A stretch of 64,000 nt of DNA from Laccaria trichodermophora (lineage: Eukaryota > Basidiomycota > Agaricomycetes > Agaricales > Hydnangiaceae). This document shows, piece after piece, positions 55,070 to 64,000 of the stretch; positions within the stretch are counted from its first letter, which is position 1; every line of letters starts with the position of its first letter. The position numbers and the translations under genes were made by a program. A model generated the notes under the pieces. The model saw only the letters and a list, made by a program, of their open reading frames with translations. It did not search any database and was not told where the DNA came from. The stretch spans positions 1 to 64,000 of the forward strand of contig JACTVC010000039.1 in assembly GCA_018417955.1 (NCBI GenBank). The letters are read 5' to 3'.

Positions 55070-56750
55070 TCAGATGTGGGCAGGGTCTGAGAGGTATTCC
55101 TTTGCATCCAGTTTGAATGGCAGATATGTGCTTGCTGTGTCAGCCCAGGGCCAAAAGCCCTCAGAGAAACCCCAGACAATTGAAGAGACAAAATCAGGGT
55201 TGGGATGATGAACCAGGAGGGACTCAAGGACAGATGTGTGGATGGGGGAGACGATACGGAAAAGATGGGGGTTCGACTCAATGGAATCTTGGAGAATTCG
55301 GTTGCTTCGCTTGTGATCAGGGACAGAGGGTAGAGGAGGTAGGATCTCAGAAGCCATGGCCAAGGTGAGGTGGGGTTCCAGCACACCATCAGCACCCCAC
55401 CAGAAATGACGCACATAGGAAGGGTGTGATGAGAGCCCTTCGAACCTTGAGACCTGCTTGAGGTTATCGGTAATGAAGTCCCTGACATCACTTCCCACAG
55501 GCAGGGGTGATGTGCCCTGTCCTGCGACATTTCGAGCAAATGTGAGCATAGTCACATGAGGATTGGGAATTGGGACAGGTGCCAGTGTTAAAACGCTGAC
55601 AAGCCTCACATCTGGGCTTGGACGAGGAAGAGGGACAATGGGTGGATCTGGAGGTTTCATCTCAAGGTAACCCAGATGATCCACCACCATTCTGGAGCCA
55701 GAGCAGGCTGAGGTTGGCAAAACTAGTGTGGTCTGTAAGCAGTAGGTCTCGTCGTTGAGACACACGTAATCGAACGGCCTTATCAAAATGAATGACTCAT
55801 CCATGGCGTTCTGGGGGCATGGAGGTGAAGAGTTGGCAGATGAACTTTGCATACATGATGAGCTCGGAGCTGCAGTGAGGGAAGACGAAGAGTAAGGCCT
55901 CGACATATCCATCCCAGGCAATGGTCCAGTCAGAGTGGGATCAGACAGTCTTAGCAGGAGTGCAGAAACCAACGACGAACTCAAGGGACCCAACCTTCTC
56001 TCGTTTACGGTTGTCAGCTCCCACAGCATAGATTCCTGAGAGGATGTGGTCGAGATCGACAACCCGCCCAAGGATGATGTTGGTCCATTCCCTGTCAGGG
56101 AACTGGGGACATTGAGCTGAGTTGAGTAAGGATGACTTTGCAAACTTCAGGTCCCTGGCAAAATTCTCGAGGCAGGTTTGAGTCTGTCTGAGCTTGAGTG
56201 AGAGCAGGGCCAGGTCAACCTCCTCCTGGATGACCCAGGGGAAGCGTGAGGGGTCGATGCGATGCTTGGAGGAAGGGGAATCGGGTCCGTCATCTGGTCC
56301 AGGAGATTGAGGGCACTTGGATGTGTCCTCAACCTCAGCCCAGGGAAAGAGTTCACCCTGAGGCAGGACACCAGGCTCAGCCTTGATAGGCTTGGTGTGT
56401 TGTCTAGCTGAATCCGACTCAGCAGGGAGTCTACCTCTTTCCACTGCTCCTTCCCAGAGTCGATTGTGGTTGTTGAGCATAGCGAGGAAGGATCTGAGAG
56501 CCTGGAGAGTAGGCCTGGCTTGCTCATCGGTGGCATAACAACCAATGATGGTTTGGAGGCATAGGAAGATGATGACTTTGTCTGCAGTGCCAGTGCAGTA
56601 TTCCTCCACACACTTCTCACACTCCTCAACAGCCTCTACTGGGAGTAACACAGGTGGCTGAGTGGGAACTGTTCGAGGGATGCTCAGAAGTGGTGTGGTT
56701 GTCAGAAGTGGTAATCGCTTGATCTGTCTGAAGTCCCAAATCCGTCATAA
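55070..56750 (-). pseudogene. Gag-like ORF1 of the Ngaro element, broken
   Basis: The minus strand carries the Agaricomycete Ngaro ORF1 landmarks: TIIGCYATDEQARPTLQALRSF, SSLLNSAQCPQFPDREWTNI and DLDHILSGIYAVG. After a TGA near 55950 a cysteine-rich zinc region (CEACQRF... CSKCRRTGH) can be read in another frame. A likely ATG near 56750 is out of frame with the main part, and at least four stops or shifts follow. Confidence 0.65.
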
Positions 56751-56779
56751 AGAATGAGGACAATGGGAGGTACGACAAA

Positions 56780-57124
56780 GGTGACATGCGAGATGTACTG
56801 ACTGCCTATGTATCAAGAAATGTCAGTAAACAAGTACATGAGCACAGAGGCGTGTTCTGCTCACCTGGGGATCAAGAAATGTCAGGAAAGGGGTGACATT
56901 TCAAGAGCACCCAGTGATGAGTTCAAGTAGCAGCTAATGTTTCACCCAGAGGTGGAAACAAAGAGCCACTATGATGTTGTGTTGCAGAAACAACAACATG
57001 AACATGCATGCTGTGCTGTTTGGGGATGAACAAGGCAGGCATGCTGGAATCGTGAGTGTGTGAATTACAGAAATTCACACACCTCAGGGATTAGATTTGT
57101 GTAAACACAAGTTTTTAAATCCAA
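56780..57124 (-). repeat. Ngaro split direct repeat A1
   Basis: 345 bases matching A2; marks the outer 5' end of the element on the minus strand. Confidence 0.85.
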
Positions 57125-57178
57125 TTAAAGAACATGACGTAGTGGGGAAATGTGACCTTTCTGGGCTTTCACGCAATA

Positions 57179-59046
57179 CTTTACCATCCCCCACATAATC
57201 CACATGGACTCCACTGGATTCCACTGGATTCCACTGGATTCCACTGGACTGGACTGGACTGGACTGCCAATCACAAAACTGGACTCCACTGGACTCCCAG
57301 CACAAAACTGGACTCCACTGGACTCCACTGGACTCCACTGGACTGCAAGCACAAAACTGGACTGGACTGGACTGGACTGGACTGCAAATCACAAAACTGG
57401 ACTGGACTGGACTCCACTGGACTCTCCCAACACAAAACTGGACTGGACTGGACTGCCACAGACCTAAGTTAATCCAGAATTCCTGAACTTAGACTTGAAA
57501 ACAAAAAATAAAATTGAAGTATATTTATTAATTAAATTAATTAAATTTACATAGATTCTATGTTACAGAGGGGGGAGGGAGGGGGAAGGGAAAGGGAAAG
57601 GGAGGGGAAAGGGAAAGGGAGGGGAAAGGGAAAGGGAGGGGAAAGGGAAAGGGAGGGGGAAGGGAAAGGGAGGGGGAAGAGAGGAATGAATAGAGGGGGG
57701 AGGGAGCAAGGAAGGGGGAAGGAAAGGGAGGGGGGGAGAGAGGAGCAAGGAAAGGGGGAGGGGGGAAAGGGGGAGAGAGTGAAGGGGCCTCGTCGCCGTT
57801 CAGCGCTGGCGGGCGCTCGTCGTTTTTCGGGTGTGGTGGGGGCGGCGTTTTCGTCGGCGCTCGTTCGTCGTCGTCGTCGCGTGTCGTCGGTCGCGTGTCG
57901 TCGTCCCGGCGTGTAGTCGTCGTCGTCGCGTGTCGTCGGTCGCGTGTCATCGTCGTCGCGTGTCGTCGGTCGCGTGTCATCGTCGTCGCGTGTCGTCGGT
58001 CGCGTGTCGTCGTCGTCGTGTGTCGTCGTCGTCGCATGTCGTCGTCGTCGCGGTCGCGTGTCGTGGTCGTGGTCGTGTGTCGTCGTCCCAGTGTGTAGTC
58101 GTCGTCGTCGTGTGTTGTCGTCCTCGCGCGTCGTCGTCGTCCTCGCATATCGTCGTCCTGGCCTGTCGTCGTCCTCGCGTGTCGTCGTCGTCGTGTGTTG
58201 TCGTCTTCGTGTCGTCGTTCTTGTGTGTCGTTGGTCTCCTCGTGTGTTGTTTTTGTTGTTGCGTGCCGCTGGCGCCTGTCGTGGTGAGTACGGGGCATTG
58301 GGGTGGTGGGGCAGACATACCCTTGGCCCATGACGTTGACACGTCATGGGCGCCGTCCCTCGTTCTTGGCCTGTCCTTCCACGTTGGCGTGGGCATGGGC
58401 GTGGGCGGCGTTGGCGTGGGCGGCGTTGATGTGGGCGGCGTTGATGTGGGCGGCGTTAACGTGGGCGGAGTTGGCGTGGGCGGCGTTGGCGTGGGCAGTG
58501 ATAGAGGTGGTGGTGGTGGAAGGGAATGGGATGGTCACGGAGGTGTGACCATGCCGCAAACAGGAGACGTGACGATATGGCACGCCCTCAAGTAAGTCAC
58601 GTGACCTCACCCCGCAGACTGAACAAAATCATAAATCCTTATTGCAGCTATCACTGACCCACACTATATGTAAATTATAACCTTTCCTTTCATTTGATCA
58701 TTAAAATGTAAGTTTATTGTATAGTCTATTTTCGCTTTTTTAGTAGTATTCATATATAATAATAATAATATACTGGAATGACTGGAATCCACTGGACTCC
58801 ACTGGACTCCACTGGACTCCACTGGACTCTGACTGGACTCATAGTCCACTGGACTGGGACTGGACTCAGGAAAGTGGCTGGCAGTCCAGTGGGAGTCCAG
58901 TGGACTGGACTGGACTGGACTGGACTGGACTCCAGTGGACTGGGCATTCTGCCAGCCAATCTGGCCTGGTAAGAGGGCCACTGGAATCCACTGGAGTCCA
59001 GTGGAGTCCAGTGGAGTCCATATGGATTACGTGGGGGATGGTAAAG
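57179..59046. repeat. Inverted-repeat-bounded satellite and low-complexity block
   Basis: Both ends are the same sequence in inverted orientation, starting CTTTACCATCCCCCAC and continuing as a TGGACTCCACTGGACT-type minisatellite (about 57204-57470 and 58775-59030). The interior is a purine tract (about 57566-57790, GGGAAA-type), a CGTCGT-rich tract (about 57785-58260) and a GTGGGCGGCGTTG-type 12-13 bp array (about 58385-58500). No real gene is present; all long ORFs are products of the repeats. Confidence 0.7.
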
Positions 59047-59167
59047 ACCTCCTTTCACGTTGAGTGGATGAAAGTGTGATGGGAAATTCTGGCACATGAT
59101 TTTCTTTTCAGTTGAGGTCACACCACAAAACCCACTACTAACATAGCGGGAATTCATTGTTACCTTG

Positions 59168-59422
59168 TGTTGGAATATAATTCTATGTCTTGGCATATTA
59201 CGGCTGGTCCCTCTTTGATCTTATTATATTATTTGTTCGACTTATGCGTTTAGTACCATCACACCAACCTCTGCGCAGCAGACTTATTATTTAGCTATTA
59301 TATTTACTTGACCTTTGTTCAGACCTTGGAACAGTCACTACTATTACAATAAGTACTTTGTAGTATAAATACCTTGCTTGTACTTCGTTAACTTCAATCT
59401 ATTCAATTATTACTCTTCTACA
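59168..59422 (+). repeat. 5' LTR of the copia element, with TATA box
   Basis: 255 bases from TGTTGGAAT to TACA. A TATAAAT box sits at 59364-59370, so transcription should start near 59395. Immediately after the LTR comes GGTTATGGGCCC (59423-59434), a primer binding site form used by fungal copia elements. Confidence 0.75.
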
Positions 59423-59518
59423 GGTTATGGGCCCCGGCTTTGCACTCTAAATACCGCTTTACAAATACCCCACTGCTTTATTCTAAACACCACACTCTGT
59501 ACCGCTTTGCCCTTTGAT

Positions 59519-62500
59519 ATGTCCCAAGAAGAATTCTTCAAGGTTCCCAAACTCAACACTGATGGCAGTAACTGGGTCACCTTCAAGGATAGATTCCAGT
59601 GGGCCATTGATGCTCAAGGCATGCTCGACCAGCTCAAGAATGTCGTTGAAGAGCCGACTGACCCCACCGCATCCAAGGAAACTCCCAAGTCCGCTCTGGC
59701 CGATTCACAAGGGGGTAATACCCAAGTTCAGTCCAGTGAGTTGCAATACCACAACTTTTTGATCTGTCACTCTCAATGGCGAACAGCCAAGGCAACAATC
59801 AAGCAGTGTATTGCGAGTACGGTGCCTGATTCAGTTTTCAACTGGATTAAGACGAAGAAGATGGCGAAAGGCATCTGGGATGCCCTAGCGTCAATCTTCC
59901 AGGAATGGTTGCTTATGGTTGCTATAGACCTGCGACAGAAGATGCAGAGTGTCAAGTGTGGGGATAGTGAGGATGTTTGCACTCACTTTGAGAAACTCAC
60001 CAACACCCAGGAACAACTTGCTTCGATGGGCATTTCCCTACCCAACACTGAATACGCCAACATTTTGATTGGCTCACTCCCTACCATTTACGACCCTTCC
60101 ATTTCCTCCATTACTGCTGCTGCCAAACTCACGAAGAAACCCATCGACCCTGACGATGTTATTACACTCGTTACAGACAAGTACAATTGACATGACTTGA
60201 AGTCCCGTGCCAAGTCCAAGAAGGACTAGAAGGATGCCACCTTTTACGCTGAAGGGGGATCCAAGGGCGGGAAAAATGGTGGGAGGCAGGGTGGAAGGAA
60301 GGACATTATGTGCCATAACTGCTCAAAGCACAGGCACGTAAAGGCAGATTGCTGGGCGAAAGGGGGAGGAAAGGAGGGACAGGGGCCAAAAGGGAAGAAG
60401 AAAGAGGGATCATCCACTCCCGCTATGGCAACTACAAGCGCTGTAGCAGCCACAGAGGGGGAAGGGGTTTGGACTGTAATTGACGAGGATGTGATCATGG
60501 AGGACTGGACTAGCGATTACAGCGACGAAACCGACTGGTCATTATTGAGTGACAACTCCGAGGGAGAAATGGATGACTCACCACCTATTCCTGATGCACA
60601 CCCATCCGATGCCAACCACCTTTGCTCCATTATGTTCTCTCAAGATGTCGTGAACATTTGTCTTGACGACAACAACAACTTCTATGACGATCTCCCTTCA
60701 CTCAAGACTGTTTCAGACAGTACTGACAACACCCAGAGCCAGCTTGATGATGAGTTGCTGGCTGATTACTCCAAGGACGATGAAGACTCAGTTATCTTCA
60801 TCTACGACATTATGGATGACGGTGTTGCACCTGTTTCAAGTTTTGCAGGAGCTGTATTGGCAGGGACAGAAGTCACTCACAATGCTGAGAGTGAGCTCTA
60901 CGACTCAGGTGCCTCATGCCATATGACCCCATTCTGCCACCGTCTTATCAACTTCACCCCCATCACCTCCCGCCCCATCACCACTGCCGACAAACGAGTG
61001 TTTCATGCAACCGGAAAGGGGGACATGCAAATTGAGGTTCCTAACGGCAACATGACGACCACAATCCTACTGAAGGATGTTTTATACACACCAGACATGG
61101 GCATCACCATCGTTTCCATCAGCCACATCGCCTCTGCAGGGTATGCCACCCTGTTTCGTGCCAACTTCTGCTGCATCTTTGACTCCAAGCAATGGCACAT
61201 TGGTCATGTCCCAGTCACGTCGAATGGCCTGTATCGTGTAGATCACGGTGAGGTTGCATCCAGTGCAAGTTCAAGGAAATGTCTCACCTTGAAGCAGTTG
61301 CACTGCCGTATGGGACACATCGCTCCTGAAGCAGTACGGAAGTTAGTAAGGGAGGGGAGGGTCAATGGAGTGGACTTGGAGGAAGGGGGAGACTTTGGTT
61401 CGTGTGACTCATGCAAGTACACAAAAACCACAAAGAAACCTATCAAGAAGGAGCGGTCAGCACCATGAGTGGCCAACTTTGGGGATGAAATTCACTCGGA
61501 CATATGGGGGCCATTGCCCCTAGAATCCATCTTCCACCACAAATATTATGCCTCTTTCATTGACGATCATACACGTTACTCCCACATCACCCTCCTACAC
61601 AAGAAGGATGAAACCTTCGACTCCTACAAACACTTCGAAGCCTGGGTAGCTACCCAGCACAACGTCAAGATCAAGCGCCTACACTCTGATCAAGGAGGGG
61701 AGTATTTGGATCATGAATTCACGGCTCACCTTCAAGCCCAAGGGACCGAACGTCGCCTCACCACACATGATACCCCTGAGCACAATGGAGTTGCTGAAGC
61801 CCTCAACTGCCGGATTCTTGAGCGTGTTTGTGCTATGCTCCACCAGAGCGGTCTCCCTAAGTTTCTCTGGGGAGAAGCTGTCTTGCATGCGAATTGGCTG
61901 AAGAACCGCACGTCAACTCGTGTTTTGGATAATATGACGCCATACGAAGCACTTACCAGCCACAAGCCCAACCTGTCCAACCTCCAAGAGTGGGGGACGA
62001 AGGTTTGGGTCCATGACGACACCAACTCCAAGCTGGAAGGCCGATCGAATGTTGGACGATGGGTTGGGTACAATGAAGAAAGCACGCATGCTCACCGGAT
62101 TTACTGGCCTGGCCGTCAAACCATATCTGTCAAACAGAACATCAAGTTTGATGAGAACGATGTACTTATACCTGCCGTTGATGACATGCTGCTTGAGGGG
62201 GAGATAGGACCTGAAGTTGTCAATCAGCCTGTCGAAAATGTCAACGACAATGCCAAACAAGAAGCTCCCTTTGTCCCAAGTCAACCACCTTCATGTGAAC
62301 CCTCTCCCATTCCTGAGCGACCTAAATGCACCATCAAGCCTTCAGCATACATCAATCGACTTCTCGCTGGAGAAGGATTCACCCAAGGCACATACAAAAA
62401 TGGTCGTGCTGTTGGCAATGCAATTCCTGCTGGATTGCAAACCGGCGAAGATGTTGGAGCTCTGGGGGAGTACTGGGAGGACTTGGAGATTGGAGGGGTA

Positions 62501-64000
62501 GAGTTTGCAATGGGAGCAGCAGCCTTAGAGGCTGAGGGAATGGATCCAGGATCACTGGCAGAGGCAAAGGGAAGATCAGATTGGCCAATGTGGCAGGAAG
62601 CTATGCAGAAGGAACTCGAATCCCTACGCAACGCAAACACCTGGACCATCGTCGAACACCTATCTGGCAAGAACATTGTTGGATCCAAATGGGTCTTTCA
62701 CATCAAGAAGGACGCCAACAGTCACATTGCCAAGTACAAAGCTCGACTTGTCACATGTGGATTCACTCAAGTTTATGGTGTTGACTACATGGAAACCTTT
62801 GCTCCAGTTGCCAAACTCTCCAGCCTTTGCACTATCCTCGCCATCGCCACTCGCCATGACTGGCCTATTGAAGTTTTTGACTTCAACAGCGCATTTCTCA
62901 ATGGAGAACTTGACAAAGAAATTTTTATGCAACTACCACCTGATTTCGAGGGCTGTGACCCTCACCGCTATGTTGCTCGCCTCAACAAGGCTCTTTACAG
63001 ACTCAAGCAGGGTGGACGGACTTGGTACAAGACCCTGTGCTGTACCCTCAAAGAACTTAGCTTCAAACGTGCTGAATACGACCATGGAGTATTTTATTCA
63101 AGAACCACTGCCGGCACCATCATCCTTGCCATTCACGTCGATGACTGCACCATCACTGGCACCTCCCAAGCCTTACTCGACGAGCACAAAACTCGCATCA
63201 ACAAATGCTACGCTATGACAGACTTAGGCCCTATCAATTGGCTACTCGGAATTCAAGTCACTCGCAACCGTGAAGCACGAACCATCACCCTCTCCCAGTG
63301 TAGCTATATCGACTCTATCATCGCTCGCTTCAACTTCACAGATGCCAAGCCACTTTCCATCCCTATGGATCCAAACATCTCATTCTCGAAGGATCAGTGC
63401 CCCACGACTCCAGACGACATCGCCAGCATGCGCTGCATACCCTATCGAGAAGCAATTGGATCGCTCATGTATGCTAGCGTGGGCACTCACCCAGATATCT
63501 CCTTCACTGTGTCAACTCTATCGCAATTCCTCGATAATCCAGGTCATACGCATTGGGAAGCCATCAAACGTGTATTTCGGTACTTACTTGGCACAAAAGA
63601 CTTACAGCTTACATTTGGAGGAGGCAAACACAGTTTGGAAGGATACACCGATGCCGACAGCGCTTCGCAGGAACACAGGCATGCCATATCCAGCTACACA
63701 TTCATCATTGACAGAGGAGCTGTCTCCTGGAGCTCACACAAACAAGAACTCGTCACCTTATCAACAGCTGAAGCCGAATACGTCGCAGCTACTCACGCTG
63801 CCAAGGAAGCCATCTGGCTTCGCAATTTTATTGGAGAAATCTTCAGCCCACTCACGGAACCCACAACACTCCATTGCAACAATCAATCCACCATTGCCAT
63901 CGCCACCAACAGCAATTTTCACGCTCGTACCAAACACATTGACATATGCTATCATTTCATCTGCTTTGTCATCAACAACGGATCCCTCAAGCTTATTTAC
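59519..64000 (+). pseudogene. Copia gag-pol polyprotein with three in-frame stops
   Basis: One frame runs from the ATG at 59519 to the window end. Parts: Gag (59519 to ~60290), a CCHC zinc knuckle at 60311-60352, protease D-S-G-A at 60902-60913, integrase zinc domain (H...H, CDSC near 61295-61412) and core (HSDIWGP; HSDQGGEY; HNGVAEAL), RT with H-V-D-D at 63134-63145, and RNase H (YTDADSAS near 63646) cut by the window edge. In-frame stops: TGA 60188-60190, TAG 60227-60229 and TGA 61466-61468. From 61469 the frame is open for 2.5 kb to the end. Both TGA positions fit former CGA codons. This copy cannot make the polyprotein without readthrough. Confidence 0.88.

Larger units (their letters stand above)
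44965..57124 (-). mobile_element. Ngaro-type (DIRS-like) tyrosine-recombinase retrotransposon, decayed and interrupted
   Basis: The order on the minus strand is A1 (57124-56780), gag-like, RT, RNase H, tyrosine recombinase, B1 (45725-45616), A2 (45615-45271), B2 (45074-44965). A1 = A2 and B1 = B2: this is the split direct repeat layout of Ngaro elements, which use a tyrosine recombinase instead of an integrase. Without the nested 6.8-kb insertion the element is about 5.4 kb, a normal size. Gag and RT carry many stops, so this copy is dead. Confidence 0.85.
59168..64000 (+). mobile_element. Ty1/copia LTR retrotransposon, 3' end outside the window
   Basis: 5' LTR (59168-59422), primer binding site, gag, protease, integrase, RT and RNase H follow in the copia order (integrase before RT). 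CCTTG before the LTR may be one half of a target duplication, but the other end is not in the window. Confidence 0.9.

Noticed and set aside
57200..57470. CRISPR-like repeat array
   Set aside because: The units are 5-10 bp in a fungal genome with no unique spacers; this is a minisatellite.
57547..58600. Long ORFs on both strands rich in Thr/Arg/Asp or Pro/Ser
   Set aside because: They are readings of CGT, GGGAAA and GTGGGCG arrays. Every frame is open because of the repeats and nothing looks like a protein.

Overview
This window reads as nuclear DNA of a basidiomycete fungus, most likely an Agaricomycete. Genes carry many 45-70 bp GT-AG introns. The host genes are eukaryotic (ATG5, ribosomal protein eL19). 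The mobile elements are typical of Agaricomycete genomes: a chromodomain Ty3/gypsy element, a Plavaka-type DNA transposon, an Ngaro/DIRS-like tyrosine-recombinase retroelement and a Ty1/copia element. A DUF6589-type protein and a RecQ-like helicase fit the same group. I cannot name the species.

Layout. 1-10.3 kb: a Ty3/gypsy element whose gag is broken by frameshifts, with a long pol and an extra 1,146-codon ORF after pol, then the start of its 3' LTR. 10.5-17.3 kb: a head-to-head pair (RecQ-like helicase on minus, DUF6589 protein on plus) flanked by remnants of further copies of the same pair in the same order. 17.4-21.4 kb: a six-exon uncharacterised gene. 22.4-28.7 kb: a Plavaka-like transposon with imperfect terminal inverted repeats, an apparently intact nine-exon transposase and a divergent companion gene. 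29.9-41.2 kb: a host block with a small secreted cysteine-containing protein, ATG5, F-box-like remnants, a WD40-like gene and eL19. A ~4 kb piece of this block (half of ATG5, F-box, WD40-like) is repeated directly on the other side of eL19. 41.2-45.0 kb: gene-free AT-rich DNA holding a Tc1/mariner-type MITE and a solo LTR with a perfect 5-bp target duplication. 45.0-57.1 kb: a decayed Ngaro-type element with split direct repeats, its recombinase gene split by a very young 6.8-kb LTR element that has no recognisable gag or pol but two long serine/proline-rich ORFs. 57.2-59.0 kb: an inverted-repeat-bounded satellite and low-complexity block. 59.2 kb to the end: a Ty1/copia element with its 5' LTR and three in-frame stops, running off the window.

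How it fits together. About two thirds of the window is mobile DNA at different ages. The nested LTR element has LTRs differing at 1 of 541 bases, while the Ngaro host copy is riddled with stops. Several genes are stopped at codons that look like CGA to TGA changes, as expected from deamination of methylated CpG or a RIP-like process. The only clearly housekeeping genes are ATG5 (intact) and eL19, and the eL19 copy carries one in-frame TAG. The best candidates for something undescribed are the recurring helicase/DUF6589 cassette, the coding but gag-pol-less LTR element, and the extra ORF of the gypsy element.
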